Positions 1 through 4,923 of a DNA stretch of 6,107 nt are shown here, piece after piece. Location of the stretch: positions 150,823 through 156,929 of the forward strand of contig NVRS01000001.1 of NCBI GenBank assembly GCA_002732685.1, in the 5' to 3' direction. Source of the DNA: Robiginitomaculum sp. (GTDB lineage Bacteria; Pseudomonadota; Alphaproteobacteria; Caulobacterales; Maricaulaceae). Each line of letters begins with the position of its first letter. Within the stretch, counting starts at the first letter, position 1. A program made the translations under genes and the position numbers. The notes beneath the pieces are model-generated. The model saw only the letters and a list, made by a program, of their open reading frames with translations, was not told the DNA's origin and made no database searches.

Positions 1-242
1 TTATAAGCCCGTAACTCATCCTCTAACTGTTCTGCACCGCCCTTTTCGATATAGAGCATTTCTTGAATTTGAAACAACATGGTTTCAAAACTCTCGAAAT
101 AAAATGTGCAATCACGACCGAGGTCTATCCGGCGTAGAGCTTTAGACGGCTTGAGTGCAGCGCGGCGCTCTTTGCGCACAGGTGCAAATTCCGCGTTTGA
201 AAGTATATCGGCATGCGTAATGGTACGTTCTAATTTAGACAT
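1..242 (-). CDS. DUF3501 family protein, N-terminal part (cut by window edge)
   Basis: This is the 3'-most visible gene of the minus-strand cluster. It starts at the ATG at 242-240 and is open for 80 codons to the window edge without a stop. The protein begins MSKLERTITHADIL and continues through a basic stretch (VRKERRAALK), then a segment rich in aromatic and Glu residues (FYFESFETMLFQIQEMLYIEK) and ends ..EDELRAY. This pattern, with the 'ExxELxAYNPL'-type continuation expected next, matches what I know of DUF3501 proteins (usually about 190-200 aa). DUF3501 has no established biochemical function. Its genes are regularly found beside rubrerythrin and GlpC-like Fe-S proteins, which is exactly the context here. 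The gap to the Fe-S gene stop is only 15 bp, so the two are almost certainly co-transcribed. The ribosome site is weak (GGAAAA about 6 nt upstream). The family call is from recognition of sequence and context, not a search. Confidence 0.8.
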   Translation of the reverse strand, partial: MSKLERTITHADILSNAEFAPVRKERRAALKPSKALRRIDLGRDCTFYFESFETMLFQIQEMLYIEKGGAEQLEDELRAY

Positions 243-257
243 AATGAATTTTCCGTT

Positions 258-1619
258 TTATAAGCCGTAAGCCTTGGCCATAAGTTCCATAGGGTGATCG
301 GGCGCCATAGGTTCCCGGCCCTCCTCGGGGGCGCCCATGACATTGATTAAATGCTTGCAAGCTAACGGACAATCTGAACACAAATTAGCATTCCCCTTGG
401 CTTTAATTTGGCGCACAGCAGGGCGGGCGACTTTTACCGCCATTTTGCGTGTTTCTTTCATAATACCAAATGTGCCGCCGTGACCGGAGCATCGCTCGAC
501 AATATCGACTTTAGTATCTGGGATTTTTCGCAACATTTCGGCGGATTTAGCACCCATATTTTGCGCCCGCGCATGGCAAGCGGAATGGACAGTTATGCCG
601 CCTTCTATAGGTGATAAGCCCTTAGCCAAGCCTTCTTTTTTGGCAATATCCACCATGTACTCGGCCACATCATAGGTTGCTGCAGATAAGCGTTTTATGT
701 CTGGGTCGTCCGGCAAAATTAATGGCCATTCCATTTTCATCATCAGACCACAAGACGCCGTCAGAGCAATAATATCATAGCCTTTATCAACCCAAGGCAA
801 CAGTTCTGCTTTTACCTTTTCGGCTTGTTTGGCAACCTGTTCGATATTGCCTTGCTCTAGGTAAGGCATGCCGCAACAGGCCGGGTAAACCACTTCCGTT
901 TTGACGCCGTTCTTTGCCAGCACCGCACGAGCCGCCGTACCGCTTTCTGGTTTGTTATAGTCCACATAGCAAGTGGCATAGATCACAGCTTTTCTAGCTG
1001 TGGCCGGCGCATCCATATTACGTATAGGCGGGTTTTTGGCTGAAAGTTTTTCAAACGTTTTGCTATGAAATTTAGGTAGATCAGCATCTTTATCAATGCC
1101 GGTCATTTTTTCCATTACAGGTCGGGTGAGTTTATTGCCGAGCTTAGACGCCCAATTGGCAATACCAGATATGGGGCCAATTAATTTGCCGTTACGGTCC
1201 ATTTTGACCAATTGTTTTTCAGTAAAACTCGCGCCCTTTTTCTTAAATTTTGCGGCACGTGCGCGTAGCATTAAATGCGGAAAATCAAGATCAAATTCAT
1301 GGGGTGGTACATAAGGGCATTTGACCATGAAGCACATATCACACAGAGTACAGGCATCCACGACCTTGCCATATTCGGACTTATCAACCGTGTCCAACTC
1401 ACCGCTTTCACTATCGTCGATCATGTCAAATAGGATAGGGAAGCTCTCGCATAAATTAAAACAGCGACGACAGCCATGGCAAATATCAAACACTCGTTCT
1501 AGCTCTTCAGTAATAAGAGCATCATCATAAAAATTGTCGTTCTGCCAATCTAAGGTACGGCGGGTGGGTGCGGCAAGACTGCCCTCTTTTTTCTGAGAAG
1601 GGGGAAATGGTTGAGCCAT
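258..1619 (-). CDS. Heterodisulfide reductase/GlpC-like (Fe-S)-binding oxidoreductase, rubrerythrin-associated
   Basis: The protein is 453 aa from the ATG at 1619. A TTG six bases upstream (1625) is in frame but lies only one base after the AGGA ribosome site, while the ATG lies 7 nt after it, so I chose the ATG. Two ferredoxin-type [4Fe-4S] motifs come first: Cys47-x2-Cys50-x2-Cys53-x3-Cys57 and Cys90-x2-Cys93-x2-Cys96-x4-Cys101-Pro. Then come two CCG-type (HdrB/GlpC) halves: Cys217, Cys248-Cys249-Gly and Cys290; then Cys348 and a variant CSGHGG at Cys377 in place of the second CCG. An additional CxxCxxxC lies at 414/417/421. There is no signal peptide or clear membrane helix, so it is likely cytosolic. 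The family moves electrons between Fe-S clusters and partner proteins; the specific substrate is unknown. Sitting between rubrerythrin and DUF3501, it is a plausible electron donor or partner for peroxide reduction (inference). It lies downstream of an apparent intrinsic terminator, so it may be expressed by read-through. Confidence 0.9.
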   Translation of the reverse strand: MAQPFPPSQKKEGSLAAPTRRTLDWQNDNFYDDALITEELERVFDICHGCRRCFNLCESFPILFDMIDDSESGELDTVDKSEYGKVVDACTLCDMCFMVKCPYVPPHEFDLDFPHLMLRARAAKFKKKGASFTEKQLVKMDRNGKLIGPISGIANWASKLGNKLTRPVMEKMTGIDKDADLPKFHSKTFEKLSAKNPPIRNMDAPATARKAVIYATCYVDYNKPESGTAARAVLAKNGVKTEVVYPACCGMPYLEQGNIEQVAKQAEKVKAELLPWVDKGYDIIALTASCGLMMKMEWPLILPDDPDIKRLSAATYDVAEYMVDIAKKEGLAKGLSPIEGGITVHSACHARAQNMGAKSAEMLRKIPDTKVDIVERCSGHGGTFGIMKETRKMAVKVARPAVRQIKAKGNANLCSDCPLACKHLINVMGAPEEGREPMAPDHPMELMAKAYGL

Positions 1620-1633
1620 AATCAAGTCCTGTT

Positions 1634-1673
1634 AAAAAAGCACCAGCCGATTGGTGTGGAGCAACCGGCTGGT
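1634..1673 (-). terminator. Intrinsic terminator / attenuator between rubrerythrin and the Fe-S gene
   Basis: Read on the minus strand, ACCAGCCG GTTG (1673-1662), an 8-nt loop CTCCACAC and CAAT CGGCTGGT (1653-1642) form a 12-bp stem. All pairs are Watson-Crick except one G-U wobble (1665 with 1650). Two bases later comes a run of six U (1639-1634). On the plus strand the wobble becomes an A-C mismatch, so the structure favours minus-strand RNA. It begins 26 nt after the rubrerythrin stop and ends just before the AGGA ribosome site of the Fe-S gene. I see no convincing separate promoter between it and that gene, so partial termination with read-through is the simplest reading. Confidence 0.82.
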
Positions 1674-1699
1674 TATAAGAAACCCGGAGTTCTAGAAAA

Positions 1700-2119
1700 C
1701 TAGTCGTCCATGCTCCCTAATGCTTTGGTGAAGCGACCCGCATGGGATTTTTCCGCTTTCGCCAATGTCTCGAACCAGTCGGCAATTTCGTCAAAGCCTT
1801 CCTCGCGTGCTGTACGCGCCATGCCTGGATACATGTCTGTGTATTCGTGTGTTTCACCTTCAATTGCGGCTTTTAGGTTATCGGCAGTACCCCCAATCGG
1901 GAGACCTGTCGCCGGATCGCCAACTTCTTCCATAAACTCTAAATGGCCGTGAGCATGCCCAGTTTCACCTTCTGCAGTTGAACGAAATACGGAAGCAACA
2001 TCATTATAACCTTCAATGTCAGCTTTTTGCGCGAAATATAAATAGCGGCGGTTTGCCTGACTTTCCCCTGCAAATGCATCTTTCAAATTTTCGAGTGTTT
2101 TACTGTTTGCCAGTCCCAT
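1700..2119 (-). CDS. rbrA: Rubrerythrin, diiron domain only (no rubredoxin domain)
   Basis: This 139-aa ferritin-like protein starts at the ATG at 2119, 7 nt after a strong AAAGGAG. The four-helix bundle carries the full rubrerythrin diiron ligand set in order: Glu19 (GESQANRRY), Glu52 and His55 (EGETGH), Glu89 and Glu92 ([12 protein letters not shown]), and Glu123 and His126 (AEKSH). Rubrerythrins reduce hydrogen peroxide to water at this diiron site in the cytosol. The canonical two-domain protein (about 190 aa) ends in a rubredoxin with two CxxC motifs. Here the protein stops right after the bundle and contains no cysteine, so electrons must come from another protein. The downstream Fe-S oxidoreductase is the natural candidate (inference). 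It lies directly downstream of irr, with tandem Irr boxes and its own promoter candidate in the gap, so iron/heme control is likely. The symbol rbrA follows usage for rubrerythrins beside irr in alphaproteobacteria. Confidence 0.93.
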   Translation of the reverse strand: MGLANSKTLENLKDAFAGESQANRRYLYFAQKADIEGYNDVASVFRSTAEGETGHAHGHLEFMEEVGDPATGLPIGGTADNLKAAIEGETHEYTDMYPGMARTAREEGFDEIADWFETLAKAEKSHAGRFTKALGSMDD

Positions 2120-2153
2120 AACGTTCTCCTTTAAAAATCAAATTGACCCGATT

Positions 2154-2182
2154 AGTTTAACAAAATTTAGGCATATGGTCAA
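2154..2182 (-). promoter_or_regulatory. Putative sigma70-type promoter of rubrerythrin
   Basis: On the minus strand, TTGACC (2182-2177) is followed 17 bp later by TAAACT (2159-2154), which matches 5/6 and 4/6 of the consensus. Transcription would start near 2147, about 28 nt before the ATG, leaving room for the AAAGGAG ribosome site. The perfect ICE box ends 5 bp upstream of the -35. No start-site data exist, and an alternative -10 (TAGAAT) lies inside the ICE box itself. Confidence 0.5.
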
Positions 2183-2187
2183 TAATT

Positions 2188-2204
2188 TTTAGAATTATTC
2201 TAAA
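2188..2204. promoter_or_regulatory. Irr control element (ICE box), perfect palindrome
   Basis: TTTAGAA-TTA-TTCTAAA is a perfect 7+3+7 inverted repeat that matches the known alphaproteobacterial ICE consensus. It lies between irr and rubrerythrin, with its nearer edge 68 bp upstream of the rubrerythrin ATG. It is just upstream of the proposed -35, roughly at -41 to -57. Irr can repress or activate depending on position, so the sign of control is not decided by the sequence. It shares no bases with the second box but abuts it. Confidence 0.85.
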
Positions 2205-2205
2205 T

Positions 2206-2222
2206 TTTAGAATGGCTCTTAA
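2206..2222. promoter_or_regulatory. Second, degenerate ICE box in tandem
   Basis: TTTAGAA-TGG-CTCTTAA has one perfect half-site and a second half matching TTCTAAA at 5 of 7 positions. Its centre is 18 bp from the centre of the perfect box. The right half of the first box and the left half of this one also form an almost perfect palindrome across the 1-bp gap (TTCTAAA-T-TTTAGAA). Four half-sites in a row suggest cooperative binding of two Irr dimers (inference). It lies 6 bp past the irr stop codon. Confidence 0.6.
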
Positions 2223-2228
2223 ATACAC

Positions 2229-2609
2229 CTAGATACGAATAGTGACATCAATGGATTTAATCCGGCGGCCCTTTGGTAGTTTCGGTAAACCACTAATGTT
2301 AATGGCATCGACCGGAATGTCCTCAAGTCGCTCTTCATCTTCGAAATAAAAATGATGGTGCTCAGAGAGGTTTGTATCAAAAAATGCCCGCCCCTGCTCT
2401 ACCGTCACCTTGCGTAAAAGCCCTGCTGCAGCAAACTGGTTCAAGGTGTTATATACACTTGCCACAGATGTCTTGATTTTTTGGGCACGTGCGAGATCAA
2501 TAACATCATCCACGCTCACATGCTTATCCGTACCGTCGAACAAAAGTTCCGCAATTGCTCTGCGGATTTTTGTAGGCCGAATACTGTGTTTATTCAACAT
2601 ACTGTCCAT
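2229..2609 (-). CDS. irr: Iron response regulator Irr (Fur superfamily)
   Basis: The protein is 126 aa from the ATG at 2609, 6 nt after AAGGA. An N-terminal winged helix (about 10-68) carries the recognition-helix signature SVASVYNTLNQF followed by AAGLL. The dimerisation part includes FFDTNLSEHHHFYF with the HHH motif at 84-86, which is typical of Irr, where this region is linked to heme sensing. Unlike Fur, Zur or PerR, it has no CxxC zinc motifs, and in fact no cysteine at all. It therefore also lacks the Cys-Pro heme regulatory motif of Bradyrhizobium Irr and resembles the rhizobial type that relies on the His motif. Irr accumulates under iron limitation and binds ICE boxes; heme or iron sufficiency removes or inactivates it (established for the family). 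Three ICE-like sites flank this gene, one over its own promoter, suggesting autoregulation and control of the adjacent rubrerythrin cluster. At 126 aa it is slightly shorter than many Irr proteins (about 140-160). Confidence 0.92.
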   Translation of the reverse strand: MDSMLNKHSIRPTKIRRAIAELLFDGTDKHVSVDDVIDLARAQKIKTSVASVYNTLNQFAAAGLLRKVTVEQGRAFFDTNLSEHHHFYFEDEERLEDIPVDAINISGLPKLPKGRRIKSIDVTIRI

Positions 2610-2631
2610 TTAGTTTCCTTATTCTCAAAAT

Positions 2632-2659
2632 AATATAAGAATCATTCTAAATAATGCAA
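2632..2659 (-). promoter_or_regulatory. Putative irr promoter
   Basis: On the minus strand, TATATT (2637-2632, 5/6 of the -10 consensus) lies 16 bp after TTGCAT (2659-2654, only 3/6 of the -35 consensus). The start would fall about 15-20 nt before the irr ATG, giving a short leader with the AAGGA site. The spacer and the edge of the -10 are occupied by an ICE-like palindrome, as expected for a repressor-controlled promoter. The weak -35 keeps confidence low. Confidence 0.4.
2635..2651. promoter_or_regulatory. ICE box at the irr promoter (probable autoregulation)
   Basis: Read on the minus strand the site is TTTAGAA-TGA-TTCTTAT. One half is perfect and the other matches 5 of 7 positions of TTCTAAA. 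It lies 26-42 bp upstream of the irr start codon, between the proposed -35 and -10, where bound Irr would block RNA polymerase. It is about 50 bp from the -35 of the divergent operon, so control of that operon is possible but less likely. Confidence 0.68.
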
Positions 2660-2675
2660 GTTGTTTCGCGGACGT

Positions 2676-2701
2676 AATATTGGTGGATGTATGGCAATAT
2701 T
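2676..2701. repeat. Inverted repeat AATATTG-N12-CAATATT, possible operator
   Basis: Perfect 7-bp arms at 2676-2682 and 2695-2701 are separated by 12 bp, so half-site centres are 19 bp apart, close to two helical turns. It lies 2 bp upstream of the TTGACA of the rightward operon, a position where a dimeric regulator could bind. It does not resemble an ICE box. AT-rich arms of this length can occur by chance, and no regulator for it is encoded in the window. Confidence 0.35.
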
Positions 2702-2703
2702 TT

Positions 2704-2732
2704 TTGACATTTGTAAAGCCTAGGGTTAGGTT
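2704..2732 (+). promoter_or_regulatory. Putative promoter of the rightward exported-protein operon
   Basis: A perfect -35 hexamer TTGACA at 2704-2709 is followed, 17 bp later, by TAGGTT (2727-2732), which matches the -10 consensus at only 3 of 6 positions. Transcription would start near 2739, about 29 nt before the first gene. The strong -35 with a poor -10 leaves it open whether an activator or another sigma factor is involved. Confidence 0.4.
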
Positions 2733-2767
2733 AGCTGTAATAAAATAATTATTGGGGACGCATTGAT

Positions 2768-3487
2768 ATGGCGCTAATTTCACGCATCAAAATACTCACT
2801 ATTCTATTGGTAGCTTTCATAGTGTTACTACCCACATCACATTCATTTCTTATACCTGATGCGAATGCAGGTGAAAAAGTTAAAAAAGTAAAACCGCCAA
2901 AAGCCAAACGCAGGCCCAATTTATCCTATCGGCCCAATGTTTCCAGAATGCCGCCAAAATATACTGGACGTGTAGGTGTGTTGGGTTTGCGCGATAAACG
3001 CGCCATGCTATTTTACGGTGGTGAGGACATTTATTTTTCTGAACCCGTATTGAACACTTTATCTAGTTCTTTGTACTTGGAGATCAAAGCAAGTCGCGCT
3101 TTTGAACAGGTCAAAAGAATTCCCGGAAAAGTGAGCAATAGCCTAACCCGCAAAGACATAAAATCTTTGGCAGCGCAACATCATGTTGATTATATTTTTA
3201 TTGCAGACCTCACGACTTTTAACTTGCTCAGAGAAAAAATGAACAAAAGCAAAAGGGGGCTAGACTTTAAAATCAATGTTCGCTTTGGTGTCTTTGGGCA
3301 ACTTATCGACACTAAAACCGGCGCAGTGCTATGGGCAGAAACTATTGAGCGCGAAGACGGGCAACTGAACACCGACAAACGCGTGTCCGCCGAAGACTAT
3401 GGTCCAAGTGCCATAAATGCCATCCGAAATGGATTTGACGACATGAAAAACTCCTTACGATATCTAGGGCTAGAGGTGAAAAAATGA
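2768..3487 (+). CDS. Exported protein resembling CsgG/TolB-N-type envelope proteins
   Basis: The protein is 239 aa, with its ATG 9 nt after GGGGA. Residues 1-34 form a Sec signal peptide: basic start, hydrophobic core ILTILLVAFIVLL, and an ANA cleavage site before Gly35. There is no lipobox cysteine, and in fact no cysteine anywhere. A Lys/Arg/Pro-rich linker follows (36-63). The folded part (about 67-235) shows a pattern seen in the CsgG, LpoB, YajG and TolB N-terminal type of periplasmic domain: an opening strand RVGVLGL, a helix LNTLSSSLYLEIKASRAF ending in a strand, 'IKSLAAQHHVDYIFIADLTTF' (helix then strand), and FGQLIDTKTGAVLWAETI near the end. Such proteins usually work in outer-membrane or secretion assemblies; the specific role here is unknown. 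It is the first gene of a four-gene operon, and its TGA stop overlaps the next ATG by 4 bp (ATGA). The fold resemblance is from pattern recognition only; coding status is secure. Confidence 0.8.
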   Translation: MALISRIKILTILLVAFIVLLPTSHSFLIPDANAGEKVKKVKPPKAKRRPNLSYRPNVSRMPPKYTGRVGVLGLRDKRAMLFYGGEDIYFSEPVLNTLSSSLYLEIKASRAFEQVKRIPGKVSNSLTRKDIKSLAAQHHVDYIFIADLTTFNLLREKMNKSKRGLDFKINVRFGVFGQLIDTKTGAVLWAETIEREDGQLNTDKRVSAEDYGPSAINAIRNGFDDMKNSLRYLGLEVKK

Positions 3488-4059
3488 AATACCTATCCTT
3501 ACTACTTATAAACCTCGCTATTTTCGGTTTCGCTTTTTCGGCTGCGGCTAAAAAACCTGATAAATATTTTGAAGCTGTTCACAACCACCTGAACTTTCGT
3601 GAAGCGGCAAGTTATGCCAACCATGTTAGTAATCGCAATATTGAAGTTGGGCTTGAGCGCATCAGCAAAGATGGCATGAAACGACTATTAGGTAACAGCA
3701 CAAGCAAATACCTACCCTTTGACATTGCCGTTACAAACAATTCCCAATTTCGTATTTATATAAACCAAATTGTAATAAAAAATGTTGGCGGCCAAGCCTA
3801 CCCACATGTCGATTTAAGCAGTGTTATTGAGGCTATCGATCCCGGCGGCAAAGGAAACAAAGACGATATGCGTGACGCTGTACTGCGCACAAACATTTTG
3901 GAGAAGTCCTTACCCCACATAGTCATCAACCCAGGTGAAACGGTACAAGGCATAGTATTTGTAAAAAGCAAAAGCTTGAGCGAGGGTGATGAACTTTATC
4001 TGCAAATCCAGAATTTGAAACGTGTGGCGTTTCTGGATTTTAAATTGTCCCTCAATTAA
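3484..4059 (+). CDS. Small secreted protein of unknown function
   Basis: The protein is 191 aa. Its ATG overlaps the upstream stop, with GAGG 7 nt before it inside the previous gene, so translation is probably coupled. Residues 1-22 form a signal peptide (MKYLSLLLIN start, hydrophobic to AFSAAA, cleavage before Lys23). The mature protein starts with a His/Asn-containing helical region (about 26-70). It then shows alternating hydrophobic strands, YLPFDIAVTNNSQFRIYINQ (77-96) and, after a Gly/Lys/Asp-rich loop (120-130), IVINPGETVQGIVFVKS and LYLQIQNLKRVAFLDFKLSL to the end. The 'polar loop, NPGETVQG, then strand' arrangement is what one sees in small Ig-like beta-sandwich accessory domains, but I cannot name a family. 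There are no cysteines and no obvious catalytic motif. Operon position between a CsgG-like protein and a TPR protein suggests a periplasmic or surface partner in the same assembly (inference). Confidence 0.78.
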   Translation: MKYLSLLLINLAIFGFAFSAAAKKPDKYFEAVHNHLNFREAASYANHVSNRNIEVGLERISKDGMKRLLGNSTSKYLPFDIAVTNNSQFRIYINQIVIKNVGGQAYPHVDLSSVIEAIDPGGKGNKDDMRDAVLRTNILEKSLPHIVINPGETVQGIVFVKSKSLSEGDELYLQIQNLKRVAFLDFKLSLN

Positions 4060-4072
4060 TTTAGGAACAAAC

Positions 4073-4897
4073 ATGATCAGAGCTTTTAAATATTTTATAA
4101 CGGGTTCCACCGCGAGCTTATTGATGGTTACTTCGGCTTTTGCGCAGAGTGGCATTGCTGAAACGGTTCGCAATTTCGATGAAGAAATTCAAACAATGGT
4201 CAAGCGAATCGAGGACAAAAACACACCCTCCCGCCGTACAGCACTAGCCTGGATATTACATGACGCAGCTCAAGACGCTTTTTCTAAGCTACTAGATAAA
4301 CCAAAGGCTTCCCAATTTTCAAAAGATCAGCATTTAGATGCCCTTAGCACAGCATATTCTTACTCTAAGAAAGCCACAGAACTCAACCAGGACACAGCAG
4401 AGTTTTGGCGTTTATATGGCGCCATCAATATGTTCAATAAAGGTGGGCCAATTTCTGCTATTGAGGCCGAGGGAGCATTTTTACGCGTGTTGGAAATTAT
4501 GCCAACAGACCTGCAAGCGCGAAAGAACCTAATTACGATTTTCATGCAAAGTGGAGATTATGATAGTGCAATACCACAATTTCAGTTTCTCATGAATAAT
4601 CATCCAGATTATTTCACCCAATCTCAATTGGATACGGCTTTCATGGCTTATACGTTGAGCGAACACACTTATGAGGGTGTTAATGACGTAAAGGCTATGC
4701 TTATGCGCAAGCCCGCGCTTGCAAATGCCAATCTATTAATTGCCATGTTACAACGCGCTCAAGGCGACCATGAGGCCTCCTTGCAAACCGTAAAAATGCT
4801 CTATAGCGGCTCTTACCCTGCCCCAGTATCCAGTGAAATCAAACAACGCGCTCGACAGCTTGAGCAACAATGGAAAACCCTTGGTGCCATACAATAG
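4073..4897 (+). CDS. Periplasmic TPR-repeat protein
   Basis: The protein is 274 aa. An in-frame ATG at 4022 lies inside the previous gene. I chose the ATG at 4073 because it follows AGGA by 6 nt and opens directly with a signal peptide (MIRAFKYFITGSTASLLMVTS, cleavage AFA before Gln25). The mature protein is almost wholly helical. Residues 87-120 and 127-176 show tetratricopeptide-type helix pairs with the usual small/aromatic spacing (for example AFLRVLEIMPTDLQARKNL, then GDYDSAIPQFQFLMNNHPDY, the A/Y-x-P 'end of repeat' pattern). A further degenerate pair lies at about 185-245 (ANANLLIAMLQRAQGDHEAS). TPR proteins are scaffolds for protein complexes; no enzyme motif is present. It follows the upstream stop by 13 bp and is the third gene of the exported-protein operon, so it may organise the other products in the periplasm (inference). 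TPR assignment is good; partner and process are unknown. Confidence 0.85.
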   Translation: MIRAFKYFITGSTASLLMVTSAFAQSGIAETVRNFDEEIQTMVKRIEDKNTPSRRTALAWILHDAAQDAFSKLLDKPKASQFSKDQHLDALSTAYSYSKKATELNQDTAEFWRLYGAINMFNKGGPISAIEAEGAFLRVLEIMPTDLQARKNLITIFMQSGDYDSAIPQFQFLMNNHPDYFTQSQLDTAFMAYTLSEHTYEGVNDVKAMLMRKPALANANLLIAMLQRAQGDHEASLQTVKMLYSGSYPAPVSSEIKQRARQLEQQWKTLGAIQ

Positions 4898-4909
4898 ATC
4901 AACAGAATT

Positions 4910-4919
4910 AGGAGGAGGT
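4910..4919 (+). promoter_or_regulatory. Exceptionally strong, doubled Shine-Dalgarno of the fourth operon gene
   Basis: AGGAGGAGGT lies in the 26-bp gap before the ATG at 4924. It contains two overlapping registers of the anti-Shine-Dalgarno complement: AGGAGG at 4910-4915, spaced 8 nt, and AGGAGGT at 4913-4919, spaced 4 nt. The other three genes of the operon have only GGGGA, GAGG or AGGA. It fixes the start of the open-ended fourth gene and suggests that gene is translated more strongly than its neighbours. Confidence 0.8.
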
Positions 4920-4923
4920 TCCT

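Noticed and set aside
408..1530. Plus-strand open frames across the Fe-S gene
   Set aside because: They are antisense shadows of a gene with clear Fe-S motifs; they have no family resemblance or ribosome sites of note.
1620..1625. TTG start two codons upstream for the Fe-S protein
   Set aside because: Only one base separates it from the AGGA site, while the ATG at 1619 has proper 7-nt spacing.
1672..1700. Possible separate promoter for the Fe-S gene (TATAAC as -10 on the minus strand)
   Set aside because: The matching -35 (GTTTTC) fits only 2 of 6 consensus positions, and the -10 overlaps the start of the terminator stem.
2691..2723. Ten-codon open frame (MAIFFDICKA, stop TAG) before the rightward operon, as a leader peptide
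   Set aside because: It overlaps the likely -35 and precedes the expected transcription start; no attenuator hairpin follows, and its length is easily chance.
2721..2734. Telomere-like TAGGGTTAGGTTAG
   Set aside because: It is a two-unit coincidence in a promoter spacer; there is no array and no replicon end nearby.
4022..4072. Upstream in-frame ATG extending the TPR protein by 17 residues
   Set aside because: It lies inside the previous gene, has no ribosome site, and would bury the clear signal peptide that begins at the 4073 ATG, which has AGGA 6 nt upstream.
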